Part shown: positions 44,870 to 52,938 of the stretch, piece by piece
How the letters are laid out: each line of letters starts with the position of its first letter
Position numbering within the stretch: position 1 is the first letter of the stretch
Assembly: GCF_019602855.1 (NCBI RefSeq)
Contig: NZ_CP080767.1
Span: forward strand, 3,224,001 to 3,288,000
Direction of reading: 5' to 3'
DNA: 64,000 bases
From: Cupriavidus pinatubonensis
GTDB taxonomy: Bacteria > Pseudomonadota > Gammaproteobacteria > Burkholderiales > Burkholderiaceae
The notes under the pieces: generated by a model
The model's database searches: none
Told to the model about the DNA's origin: nothing
Seen by the model: the letters and a program-made list of their open reading frames with translations, nothing else
Translations under genes and position numbers: made by a program

Positions 44870-44923
44870 AACGGACCTGAACTGTCCGGGCCGCGCCCGG
44901 CGACCCTTGGAAAGGAGGAAACC

Positions 44924-45322
44924 ATGACATCCCGCGAAGCCAGCCTGACGCCGCAATACGCTGCCGCCCTGGAACCTGTCGAGAACTACCTGAAAGGTCA
45001 CGCGACCGGCAACGGCGAGTACATCCGCAAGGCGTTCCACCCTGACGCCCGCATCATCTCTTTTCGCGACGGCGTGCACTACAGCCTGACCGTCGACGAC
45101 TTCATTGCCGCGCGATTTCATGGCGAGCCAGCCGCTGACGAAGCCCAGCGCAAGCGTTTCATCACGCAGTTCGATGTCACGGGCAATGCCGGCGCGGCCA
45201 AGGTGGTGCTGCAGTATCCGGGGGTGACGTTTACCGACTACTTCACGTTGCTGGAGATCAACGGCGTGTGGGGCATCGCCAACAAGACCTTCAGCGCTGC
45301 GACGCAGCCGGAAGCCAGGTAA
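44924..45322 (+). CDS. NTF2-like/lumazine-binding-like small protein
   Basis: 132 residues of the putative lumazine-binding (Lumazine_bd_2, SnoaL-like cone fold) family: YLKGHATGNGEYIRKAFHPDARI, then FITQFDVTGNAGAAKVVLQY and DYFTLLEINGVWGIANKTF. Members are small cytosolic proteins, some enzymatic, mostly unassigned. AAAGGAGG stands 5 nt before the ATG. The region to the left holds the FGE promoter on the other strand. The 3' end overlaps the next convergent gene by 32 nt. Confidence 0.75.
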   Translation: MTSREASLTPQYAAALEPVENYLKGHATGNGEYIRKAFHPDARIISFRDGVHYSLTVDDFIAARFHGEPAADEAQRKRFITQFDVTGNAGAAKVVLQYPGVTFTDYFTLLEINGVWGIANKTFSAATQPEAR

Positions 45323-45650
45323 CGGTCGCCATCCGCGCGCTGCTGGTGCGCGACTCCGCGCCGGACAGGCGTGCCTTGAGTTCGTCGCGCTCGCTGAAGC
45401 GTGGCGCGGCGAGCCACGCGCTGAGTTCGTCGCGCCAGTTTTCCCACGCGTTCTCGTCGAAATCGAATTCCTCGTCGAGCCGCCCGCGGTCGCGCAGATA
45501 GAAGCCTGACACGCGCATGCCATCCCAGTAGGCGACAGCCACATCGGCAAAATCGGCCGTGGTGCCGGCGGGCATGTCGCGCAGCAGCATCGCCAGGGTT
45601 GCCTTCAGCTCCTTGAATGCCTTGTGCGCCTTGAAATCGTCGGTGGGCAT
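45291..45650 (-). CDS. Conserved hypothetical acidic protein
   Basis: 119 residues, soluble, starting MPTDDFKAHKAFKELKATL and rich in Asp/Glu in the middle (DRGRLDEEFDFDENAWENW). No family recognised. GGAG lies 6 nt before the ATG. The C-terminal end overlaps the convergent gene by 32 nt, which casts some doubt on the last residues only. Confidence 0.55.
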   Translation of the reverse strand: MPTDDFKAHKAFKELKATLAMLLRDMPAGTTADFADVAVAYWDGMRVSGFYLRDRGRLDEEFDFDENAWENWRDELSAWLAAPRFSERDELKARLSGAESRTSSARMATVTWLPAASQR

Positions 45651-45714
45651 GGCGGGCTCCGCTGGAGGGTGAGACGATGCTGACAGCGTGCTCCTGTTCG
45701 CAGGCCGCGTCAAA

Positions 45715-46084
45715 TCACCCGTGCGCTACCACACGGTTCCTGCCTCGCTCCTTGGCCGCGTAGAGTCTGTGGTCCGCCGGGGCGGCCTGCGCATCGAGGC
45801 TGTCGCATGCGTCCGTCACCAGCTCCGCGACGCCGATCGATACCGTATAGCGGATCTCCCGCCCCGGCGAGCCAAATCGCAACAGTGTCGCGTCCCGCAT
45901 GCACACAAGCGGCAATCGCCAGACGCAGACGCCCGGCGATCTCCGCCGCATCCTCGGGAGTGGTATCGGGCAGCAGCACGCAGAACTCCTCGTCACTAAC
46001 ACGCGCCACCATGTCTTGCGGCCGCACCGCGGCCTTGCTCACTGTAGCCAGGTGCTTGAGCAACTCGTCGCCGGCGGCATGACC
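45715..46084 (-). pseudogene. Remnant of a GGDEF (diguanylate cyclase) gene
   Basis: Starting near 46084 the minus strand encodes GHAAGDELLKHLATVSKAA, then MVARVSDEEFCVLLPDTTPEDAAEIAGRL; the cyclase signature GGEEF is degraded to SDEEF. Near 45890-45910 the frame shifts, and the rest continues in another frame: RYTVSIGVAEL and then HRLYAAKERGRNRVV, the normal GGDEF C-terminus. The N-terminal half of the domain and any sensor part are missing. It is not functional as c-di-GMP synthase. Confidence 0.75.
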
Positions 46085-46098
46085 AGGGAGTCCCGGAC

Positions 46099-46134
46099 GC
46101 GAGTCCTAGAGCAAGTCCTGGTGCAAGTCCTTGT
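46099..46134. repeat. Three imperfect 12-bp tandem repeats at the pseudogene edge
   Basis: GCGAGTCCTAGA, GCAAGTCCTGGT, GCAAGTCCTTGT. They lie exactly where homology of the GGDEF remnant ends, suggesting a deletion or slippage junction. Confidence 0.6.
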
Positions 46135-46223
46135 GCTTGCCGCTGACACGTTCGTCGCCAAGAATGAATGAAGCACCGCTTATCCCTCAGGATTCCCTTG
46201 GATCCGATCAGGAGTCGACGACC

Positions 46224-46499
46224 ATGCCAGAAGCCAGCATCACCGCACATCTCCCCACCGTGGACATCGAGTTCACGCGACGCAACGCGCCCGAGCAGAA
46301 TGCCGAACTGATATCCGTGCTGATCCGGGCAACGCCATCCTTCGCGGCCATGGAGCACTGGCTTGCGCAATATCCGCCGCTGCCTTTCGAAGAAGTCGTC
46401 CAATGGTGGGCGGACATGGTGCGCGCGACATGGCAACCGTGGCTGGCGCTCAATCCAGCCTTCTCGCTGCTGCTGCCGTACCACGAGCGGGATGCATAG
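46224..46499 (+). CDS. Small hypothetical protein
   Basis: 91 residues from ATG 46224 (AGGAG 9 nt upstream): MPEASITAHLPTVDIEF, then SFAAMEHWLAQYPPLPFEEV and WWADMVRATWQPWLALNPAF. It is Trp-rich, without signal peptide or membrane helix. No family recognised; the helical Trp-rich part faintly recalls phasin-like or granule-associated sequences, but not enough to claim. An in-frame ATG at 46164 is an alternative start. Confidence 0.5.
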   Translation: MPEASITAHLPTVDIEFTRRNAPEQNAELISVLIRATPSFAAMEHWLAQYPPLPFEEVVQWWADMVRATWQPWLALNPAFSLLLPYHERDA

Positions 46500-46685
46500 T
46501 CGCTGTCCCGGCAAAAGCAGATCATCGGGCACATTCACGGCAGCCGCGGATTGCGGCCAGTGACCGCTGCTGCGCTTGTTCCGGCACTCCGCCTGACCTA
46601 GACTGAATGCGGCGTTCTGCGCCGTGCACTTTCCGCGGCCGCCCGCGCAGCCAGCGACCGGCCGCGCCCTGCAAGGAGACAGGCG

Positions 46686-47825
46686 ATGCTGCAAACATCC
46701 ATTTCCGAGCGGGCGCTGTCCCGCGGGCTGCTCGATGTCCTGATCCGCGCGGGGCTAATCGCCACGCTCGTCATCTTCTGCTTCGAGATCTTCCACCCGT
46801 TCTTCGACCTGGTGGTCTGGGCGCTGATCCTCGCGGTCACTATCTACCCGCTGCAAGTCAGGCTGCGCGGCCGGCTGGGACTCAGCGAGGGCCACATCGC
46901 CACGTTGATTGTCCTGCTTTCTATCGCCATCATCCTGGTGCCTGCCTACCTGCTGGGCGTCGCCGTGTTCGAGTCGGTGGAACGCGCCATCGACGTCGTC
47001 AAGGACGGCAGTCTCAGCATCCCCCAGCCGGCGGAGTCCGTCGCCAGCTGGCCGCTGGTGGGCCAGCAGCTCTATGCCTTCTGGCAACAGGCGGCTACCG
47101 ACCTGAGCGGCCTGCTGATGAAAGTCGCGCCGCAGCTGAAGGGGTTCAGCGTCGGCTTGCTGGCCAAGCTGGCAGGCCTTGGCACGGGATTGCTGGTGTT
47201 CGTGTTCGCGCTAATCATCGCAGGCATCATCATGGCCTACGGCGAGATGGGGTCGCGCAGCGCCGAGCGGATCGCCTCGCGCATCGTCGGGCCTGACCGC
47301 GGCCTACGCATCGTGGAATTGTGCACCGCCACCATTCGTGCCGTGGCGCAGGGCGTGGTCGGCATCGCCTTCATCCAGATGATGCTGATCGGCGTGGCCT
47401 TCATCGTCAAGGACATTCCGGGCGCCGGGCTGCTGGCGCTTGCCGTCCTGCTGCTTGGCATCATGCAGCTGCCGGCGACGCTGATCACAGTACCGGTGAT
47501 TGTTTATGTCTTCGCCACCGAGGGAACCACCTTCGCGACGATCGTCTTCTCGATCTATGTGTTCGTCGCCGGCCTCGCCGACAACGTGCTCAAGCCGCTG
47601 CTGCTCGGGCGCGGCGTGGACGTGCCGATGCCAGTGGTGCTGATCGGCGCGCTCGGGGGGATGGTCACCGGCGGCATCATCGGCCTGTTCATCGGCCCGG
47701 TGATGCTGGCGGTCGGCTACCGTCTGTTCTGGCTTTGGGTTGACGAACCCGCCGCCACGGTCGAAGTCGTGACGCCCGAGCCGACCGAGGCGCTGTCGCC
47801 GGCAGCGCCCCCGCGCGTCAGCTGA
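46686..47825 (+). CDS. AI-2E/PerM-family transporter
   Basis: 379 residues with about eight membrane helices, starting LIRAGLIATLVIFCFEIFHPFF. The family blocks AQGVVGIAFIQMMLIGVAFI, ADNVLKPLLLGRGVDVPMPVVLIGALGG and GLFIGPVMLAVGYRLF are in the C-terminal half. The family includes the AI-2 exporter TqsA and sodium/proton antiporters; the substrate here is not inferable. The C-terminus is a Pro/Glu-rich tail. AAGGAG lies 9 nt before the ATG. Confidence 0.85.
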   Translation: MLQTSISERALSRGLLDVLIRAGLIATLVIFCFEIFHPFFDLVVWALILAVTIYPLQVRLRGRLGLSEGHIATLIVLLSIAIILVPAYLLGVAVFESVERAIDVVKDGSLSIPQPAESVASWPLVGQQLYAFWQQAATDLSGLLMKVAPQLKGFSVGLLAKLAGLGTGLLVFVFALIIAGIIMAYGEMGSRSAERIASRIVGPDRGLRIVELCTATIRAVAQGVVGIAFIQMMLIGVAFIVKDIPGAGLLALAVLLLGIMQLPATLITVPVIVYVFATEGTTFATIVFSIYVFVAGLADNVLKPLLLGRGVDVPMPVVLIGALGGMVTGGIIGLFIGPVMLAVGYRLFWLWVDEPAATVEVVTPEPTEALSPAAPPRVS

Positions 47826-47839
47826 AACCCTTCGCGGTC

Positions 47840-48403
47840 TCAGCGTTCCGAGCCCTGGCGGGCCAACAGGTCCGCCATGTCGTCGGCGTGTTCTTCCTCT
47901 ACCGCGAGGATCTCTTCCATCATGCGCCGCGACGTCGGGTCGCGGTCGCCAAGGAACTTGACGATCTCGCGATAGCTGTCGATCGCGATGCGCTCGGCGA
48001 CAAGATCTTCGCGAATCATGTCGGTCAGCGTCTTGCCTTCGACATACTCGGCGTGTGAACGGCTGGTCAGCCCGTCGGGCGCAAAGTCTGGCTCGCCACC
48101 GAGCTGCACGATGCGCTCGGCAATCTTGTCGGCATGCCCCTGCTCTTCATTCGAGTGCGCAAGGAATTCCTCCGCCACGCTCTTCGAGTTCGGTCCCTGC
48201 GCCATGAAGTAGTGACGGCGATAGCGCAGCGTGCAGACGATCTCGGTGGCGAGCGCGTCATTCAACAGCTTGAGTACGGTATCGCGCTCCGCGGAATAGC
48301 CGGCCGTCACCGCGCCGTCGTCGATATGCTTGCGCGCACGCTCGCGCAGGGTTTTTACGTCGGTGAGGAATGGGGTTGTCGTTGTCGTCGTTGTCGTCGT
48401 CAT
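47840..48403 (-). CDS. Bacterioferritin-like ferritin-domain protein
   Basis: 187 residues with a four-helix ferritin-like fold carrying Glu/His ligands: LATEIVCTLRYRRHYF (E in helix 1), FLAHSNEEQGHADKI (EExxH, helix 2), EDLVAERIAIDSYREI (helix 3) and ILAVEEEHADDM (helix 4). It could store iron or act like a Dps/DUF892 oxidoreductase. The N-terminus is nine consecutive threonines from an ACG/ACA triplet repeat. The start at ATG 48403 has AGGAG upstream. Convergent with the transporter gene, 14 nt apart. Confidence 0.82.
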   Translation of the reverse strand: MTTTTTTTTTPFLTDVKTLRERARKHIDDGAVTAGYSAERDTVLKLLNDALATEIVCTLRYRRHYFMAQGPNSKSVAEEFLAHSNEEQGHADKIAERIVQLGGEPDFAPDGLTSRSHAEYVEGKTLTDMIREDLVAERIAIDSYREIVKFLGDRDPTSRRMMEEILAVEEEHADDMADLLARQGSER

Positions 48404-48748
48404 CACGGGCTCCTGAGCGGACGGCGTGCGGGGCTGCGCAGTCCGGGGGTGGGATGGCTTTGTGACGCGAGAAGCGTGCCAGACACGACGGCTTCCGCAG
48501 ACGGCGGCGGCACGGGCTTTACGCCCAGATGCAACATGCGTCAGTGAAAAAAATGCACAGGCGGGAGGGGCGAGTGGTCCAGGAATTGCAAAGCCGTCAT
48601 TCCCCATTCTCCACTCCCCACTTCCCAATTGCCTCCGGCACCTGTGCGCTGAATCGCCGCCATGACACAGGGCCACCTGTTGGAGCACAAACGATGCCGG
48701 CGCTTCCGCAGCGGGCTGGATCTTCCGGTCCCGTCCGACCCCGAAGCG
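48404..48748. other. 345-bp gap without a gene
   Basis: Holds the upstream region of the ferritin-like gene and the 3' side of the MerR gene. No terminator hairpin, operator or open frame with a ribosome site was seen. A short CCCCATT/CCCCACTT pyrimidine-rich run lies around 48600-48635. Confidence 0.4.
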
Positions 48749-49180
48749 CTACCTGGCCCGCCGCTTCAACTCCACATTCACCAGCCCTTTCCCAATCGCG
48801 CCAGACGACGCGGCCTTGAGCAGCTTGCGAAAGGTCGGGCATTCGGCATGGCTAGGCGCAGGACAAGCCGCCGCATGCCGCAGACCGTGGCTCATCGCGC
48901 GGAGCCGCTTGATCAGCGCGTCGATCTCGTCAGCCTTCTCCACCAGCATCTGCCTGTCGATGTTCGGCTGCCCGTCTGGCGAGAACATCGACCGAATCTC
49001 TTCCAGCGAGAGCCCCGCAGCCTGCCCGAGCGAGATCAACGCGAGCTGATCCACCACGTTATCGGCAAAGCTGCGCCGTGCGCCCTGCGGCCCCAGCGAC
49101 ACGATCAGCCCCATCTTCTCGTAGTAGCGCAGTGTCGAGGCGGGCACGCCCGTGCGCTTTGCGACTTCCGCGATATCCAT
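48749..49180 (-). CDS. MerR-family regulator with C-terminal cysteines
   Basis: 143 residues. The MerR winged helix (MDIAEVAKRTGVPASTLRYYEKMGL) is followed by a dimer coiled coil (about 75-100), then HAAACPAPSHAECPTF (cysteines near 107 and 115), a possible redox or metal site. It is divergent from the DUF2938 gene; the intergenic region has a MerR-type promoter with a 19-bp spacer, so it should activate that operon. The inducer is unknown; SoxR's Fe-S CxxC-type motif is not present. Confidence 0.87.
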   Translation of the reverse strand: MDIAEVAKRTGVPASTLRYYEKMGLIVSLGPQGARRSFADNVVDQLALISLGQAAGLSLEEIRSMFSPDGQPNIDRQMLVEKADEIDALIKRLRAMSHGLRHAAACPAPSHAECPTFRKLLKAASSGAIGKGLVNVELKRRAR

Positions 49181-49190
49181 CCGAACACCC

Positions 49191-49221
49191 TTGACTTGAA
49201 GTTGACTTCAACTTCTATAGT
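49191..49221 (+). promoter_or_regulatory. MerR-type promoter/operator with 19-bp spacer
   Basis: -35 TTGACT (49191-49196) and -10 TATAGT (49216-49221) are separated by 19 bp, longer than the normal 17. Between them lies the inverted repeat TTGAAGT-TG-ACTTCAA (49196-49211), where a MerR dimer would bind and untwist the DNA. It drives the DUF2938 gene to the right. Confidence 0.85.
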
Positions 49222-49260
49222 GGCCACATCGCTTCCGCAAGTCAAACAAAAGGGCCCCTC

Positions 49261-49764
49261 ATGACTCGCCTGCCAGATATCGCAACCGCCACTGCCATCG
49301 TTGCCACAGGAATCGGCGCCACCGCCTTCATGGACGTCTGGCTGACGTTCCTCAAACGGATGGGCGTTCCGACGCTGAACTTCGCGTTCATCGGGCGATG
49401 GGTCGGACATCTCTTTCACGGCACGTTTGCGCATGCCTCCATCGGGAAGGCAAGACCGATTCGCGGCGAACGCTCGCTGGGCTGGGTGACCCACTACGCA
49501 ATCGGCATCGCGTTCGCGGCGTTGCTTGTCGCGATCCAGGGAATCGGCTGGATGCGTCATCCAACGGTGCTGCCCGCAGTGCTTATCGGCATGGTCACCG
49601 TCGCCGCACCGTTGTTCGTCATGCAACCGGCGATGGGCTCCGGCTTCGCCGCCTCGCGCACGCCGACGCCGCTCAGGAATTGCCTGCGCAGCGTCGCCAA
49701 TCACACCGTGTTCGGATTCGGCCTGTACCTCTCAGCGCTCGTTGTCGCATGTATCGGGCAATGA
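49261..49764 (+). CDS. DUF2938 membrane protein
   Basis: 167 residues with four predicted helices (ATAIVATGIGATAFMDVWL, YAIGIAFAALLVAIQGIGW, VLPAVLIGMVTVAAPLFVM, HTVFGFGLYLSALVVACI). It belongs to DUF2938, an inner-membrane family of unknown function often found under MerR control. Its promoter is the 19-bp-spacer site upstream. The flavodoxin-like gene follows after 47 nt. Confidence 0.83.
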   Translation: MTRLPDIATATAIVATGIGATAFMDVWLTFLKRMGVPTLNFAFIGRWVGHLFHGTFAHASIGKARPIRGERSLGWVTHYAIGIAFAALLVAIQGIGWMRHPTVLPAVLIGMVTVAAPLFVMQPAMGSGFAASRTPTPLRNCLRSVANHTVFGFGLYLSALVVACIGQ

Positions 49765-49811
49765 ACGGTGCTTGCTTCGATCGACGCATAACGCCACCTG
49801 GAAACCACATC

Positions 49812-50372
49812 ATGAAGAAGCTAGCCATCATCTATCACAGCGCCCACGGCCACACCAGGCACATTGCGTCCTGTGTGCGCCAGGGCGCCGCGAGTGTCGC
49901 CGATACCGAGGCGCAATTGCTGAATGCGGAGGACCTTGCCGGAGCGCCCGACACACTGCTTGGCTATGACGCCTACATTCTAGGCTCGCCCACCTATCTC
50001 GGCGGCGTCTCCGGTCCCTTCAAGTCTTTCATGGACGCCACCGGCCGCTTGTGGCGAACGCAGCAGCTCAAGGGCAAGCTAGCGGCCGGCTTCACGGTGT
50101 CGTCGCTGCCCGCGGGCGACAAGCAATCCACGCTGATGTCGATGTTCGTGTTCTGCATGCAGCACGGCATGCTGTGGGTCGGCAATCCGATCCTGCCGGA
50201 GCAGCATGCCGGTGTCCCTTACGACGACGCCGCCAACCGGCTCGGATCATGGTCGGGCCTGATGGCACAGTCCGATCACTCCGCGCCGGCGGACGGATTC
50301 GGTGCGGGAGATGTGAAGACCGCCCGGATGTTCGGCAGGAACTTCGCGGAAACGCTGCACCGCATCCTTTGA
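49812..50372 (+). CDS. Flavodoxin-fold NAD(P)H quinone reductase-like protein
   Basis: 186 residues. The FMN phosphate loop is IIYHSAHGHTRHIA (6-19), then YDAYILGSPTYLGGVSGPFKSFMD (isoalloxazine side, WrbA-like) and SMFVFCMQHGMLWVG. It is closest to the WrbA/flavodoxin_5 group that reduces quinones by two electrons to avoid radical formation. Second gene of the MerR-controlled run, followed after 34 nt by the DUF2798 gene. Confidence 0.85.
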   Translation: MKKLAIIYHSAHGHTRHIASCVRQGAASVADTEAQLLNAEDLAGAPDTLLGYDAYILGSPTYLGGVSGPFKSFMDATGRLWRTQQLKGKLAAGFTVSSLPAGDKQSTLMSMFVFCMQHGMLWVGNPILPEQHAGVPYDDAANRLGSWSGLMAQSDHSAPADGFGAGDVKTARMFGRNFAETLHRIL

Positions 50373-50406
50373 CCATGTCCAGTAAATGGAACCGCGAGGT
50401 ACTCAG

Positions 50407-50637
50407 ATGATCCCCAGCAAATACGCGCCGCAGTTGTTCAGTCTCGTGCTGTCAGGACTCATGTCCCTGATTGTTGCGGGCATCTCCACCTATCGCGCTG
50501 TCGGGTTGGTGCCGGACTTCGCCGGTATCTGGGCCGGTACGTGGCTCACGGCATGGATCGTCGCATTCCCGGCCGTGCTGGTGGTCACGCCGGTTGCACG
50601 GCGGGCGGTGCAGATACTGGTGGTGAAGGAGTCATGA
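50407..50637 (+). CDS. DUF2798 small membrane protein
   Basis: 76 residues, two membrane helices: LFSLVLSGLMSLIVAGIST and FAGIWAGTWLTAWIVAFP, ending VLVVTPVARRAVQILV. This matches DUF2798, small inner-membrane proteins of unknown function. The ATG at 50407 follows GAGGTACTCAG. Third gene of the MerR run. Confidence 0.75.
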   Translation: MIPSKYAPQLFSLVLSGLMSLIVAGISTYRAVGLVPDFAGIWAGTWLTAWIVAFPAVLVVTPVARRAVQILVVKES

Positions 50638-50802
50638 CGAGATCGCAGCAGCCACGCGGCGACGCTCCGGCGCGCCGCACCGGCTCGGAGTCTGCCCACG
50701 TCAAGCCCGCATGACGGAATAACCCATTTCCAGATTCGACAAGAACATAGCGGACAGGCCGCTTGTCAGACAGCGTACGCCACCTGACGCTTGCGTCCCC
50801 GC

Positions 50803-52098
50803 ATGGAACCCTCTGTCGAACTCACACTGCGCATCGGCTGTCTGCTGGCCGTGATCGCCGCCTGCAATGTTGCCGCAATCAAGCTGCGGTTGCCCGATGC
50901 GCTCACGCTCACCGCTGCCGGTCTCGCGCTTGGCACGGGCTTGCTGATCACCAGCACCGTGGCCCCGACATTTACTGCGCAGACCATCCAGCCCTTTCTG
51001 TCTCCGTCGCTGCGGCCCGAAGGCTATCTCTGGATCTTTCTGCCTCCGATTCTCTTCCAGGCCGCGCTGGAGGCCGATGCAGGCGCGATGGCACGGGACC
51101 TGCTCCCCATCCTGGTCCTGGCGATCGGCGCGGTGTTCGCCGCGACGCTGCTGGTGGGCGTCACGGCGCATGCGATTTCCGGCGCGAACCTCGCGGTTTG
51201 CCTGCTGGTCGGAGCCATTGTCAGCACCACGGATCCGTCGGCCGTGATCGACCTGTTCCGCAGTAGTGGCGTGCCGGGGCGCATGGTGCGGCTGGTGGAG
51301 GGCGAGAGCCTGCTGAATGATGCAGCGGCGATTACGCTGGCGTCGCACCTGATGGCGCGCATCGTTGGCCAGCCGGCGCACGCCATGACAGGCTCGGTCC
51401 TGGGCGACCTGTTTGGCTCGCTGTTTGCCGGCGGGCTACTCGGCGCGCTCGCGGGTGCGTTGCTGGCGCGCGCGTGCCGGGCCATTCCCGCTGCGCCGCT
51501 GTCGCGCTTCACGCTATCTCTGGCGCTGCCGAATCTGCTCTATCCGATTGCCGACCTGTGGCTGCATGTGTCGGGCGTGGTGACGGTGGTGTCGGCCGGG
51601 CTGACCGCCGGCACGTTGTTGCGGCGCTCCAGCACACCCGAGGAACACGCGATATTCCGCCACTTGTGGCGCAGCATGGGTGGCATGGCGGGCGGCATGG
51701 TCTTCCTGCTCGCGGCGATGCACGTGCCTGACTTGCTGCGCGGGCTGCGTGGATCCGACCTGTGGCTGATCCTCGGTGTGCTGGTCGCGGCCCTGTTCAG
51801 CCGCTGGGCCGTGCTTGGCTCCAGCCTGCCGCTGCTGAGCCGCCTCGGCATGTGCGCGCCGCTGCCGCGCGCGCACCGACTGGCCATCACGTGGGGCGGG
51901 GTGCGCGGCCCCGTGACACTCGTCCTGGCCCTATGCGCCGCGCAGGCAACAAGTTTGCCGCCGGAGGCAAGGCATCTGGCCTCCGTGGTGGCCGTCGGCT
52001 TTGTCCTGGTCAACCTGACGTGCAACGGGCTGACGCTGCGGCCGCTGGTGCGCCGGCTGGGAATTGGCGGCGACGTCAATGCAGGGAATCATGCCTGA
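50803..52098 (+). CDS. CPA1-type Na+(K+)/H+ antiporter
   Basis: 431 residues, about 12 helices, with the CPA1 core block: ICLLVGAIVSTTDPSAVIDL-like AVCLLVGAIVSTTDPSAVID (proton/cation-binding helix), VRLVEGESLLNDAAAITL and ITWGGVRGPVTLVLALC. It exchanges cytoplasmic sodium or potassium for protons. ATG 50803 chosen; a TTG 12 nt upstream is in frame. It may be a unit of its own, 165 bp after DUF2798. Confidence 0.88.
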   Translation: MEPSVELTLRIGCLLAVIAACNVAAIKLRLPDALTLTAAGLALGTGLLITSTVAPTFTAQTIQPFLSPSLRPEGYLWIFLPPILFQAALEADAGAMARDLLPILVLAIGAVFAATLLVGVTAHAISGANLAVCLLVGAIVSTTDPSAVIDLFRSSGVPGRMVRLVEGESLLNDAAAITLASHLMARIVGQPAHAMTGSVLGDLFGSLFAGGLLGALAGALLARACRAIPAAPLSRFTLSLALPNLLYPIADLWLHVSGVVTVVSAGLTAGTLLRRSSTPEEHAIFRHLWRSMGGMAGGMVFLLAAMHVPDLLRGLRGSDLWLILGVLVAALFSRWAVLGSSLPLLSRLGMCAPLPRAHRLAITWGGVRGPVTLVLALCAAQATSLPPEARHLASVVAVGFVLVNLTCNGLTLRPLVRRLGIGGDVNAGNHA

Positions 52099-52122
52099 CG
52101 CCTGAGCGCGCACGACCGCCGT

Positions 52123-52938
52123 TCAGCGTCCCTGCCACTTCGGTGGCCGGCGATTCACGAACGCACCGACGCCCTCATGGAAGTCATTGCTGCCGTAGCA
52201 GCGGCGCACCAGATCATCGGTGTCGGGCACCGACTCGACGGTCTGCCTGCGCAGCGCCTCCTTGACGACGCTCTGCGTGACGGGCGCCAGCGCGCCAAGG
52301 CGGTCGCATAGCGCGGCCACCTCTGCATCCAGCGTCTCGGCCGGATACACGCCTTCCAGAAAGCCACACACCAGCGCCGCCTCGGCATCGAGTATCTGCG
52401 CCAGCAGCAGCATGCGCCGCACCGGCTGGAGGCCCCACGCCGCGCGCAGCTTGGCAAGGTTCTGCGCCGACAATGTATTGCCGAGCGTCTTTGCGATCGG
52501 CACGCCAAAGCGGGCTCTGGGCGTCGCCACCCGGAAATCACAGGCCGTGGCGATGGCCAGTCCACCGCCAACCGCCCAGCCTTCAATCACCGCGACTGTC
52601 GGCATCGGCAACTGCTCGACCAGTTGGATGCCTTCGTCGATGCGCGCCTCGTAGGCAACCCCGTCATCGCCGTCCGAGAACTGCTGGAATTGGGCGATGT
52701 CCGTGCCCGCAACAAAGGCCTCGCCGCCTGCGCCTCGCAGTACAACCACGCGAGCGCCAGCGTTGCCATCGGCAGAAAGCGCGCGGCAGTGCGTGGCGAG
52801 TTGCTCGTACATCGCCCACGTCATCGCATTGCGTGCCGCGGGGCGGTCGAATGTCAGGGTCGCGACTGGCCCCTGCATTGTCAGCGTGACGCGCCCCTCG
52901 GCAGGGACCTCGCCTTCCGGCGACAGTGGGGGGCTCAT
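52123..52938 (-). CDS. Enoyl-CoA hydratase/isomerase family protein
   Basis: 271 residues of the crotonase fold. The oxyanion hole residues are in GGEAFVAGTDIAQF and EGWAVGGGLAIATACDFRV; the second half starts FGVPIAKTLGN. It hydrates or isomerises enoyl-CoA; Glu residues at the usual catalytic positions are not evident in my reading, so activity may be isomerase or hydrolase. ATGA overlap with the CoA-transferase gene, so the two work in one pathway. Confidence 0.85.
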   Translation of the reverse strand: MSPPLSPEGEVPAEGRVTLTMQGPVATLTFDRPAARNAMTWAMYEQLATHCRALSADGNAGARVVVLRGAGGEAFVAGTDIAQFQQFSDGDDGVAYEARIDEGIQLVEQLPMPTVAVIEGWAVGGGLAIATACDFRVATPRARFGVPIAKTLGNTLSAQNLAKLRAAWGLQPVRRMLLLAQILDAEAALVCGFLEGVYPAETLDAEVAALCDRLGALAPVTQSVVKEALRRQTVESVPDTDDLVRRCYGSNDFHEGVGAFVNRRPPKWQGR

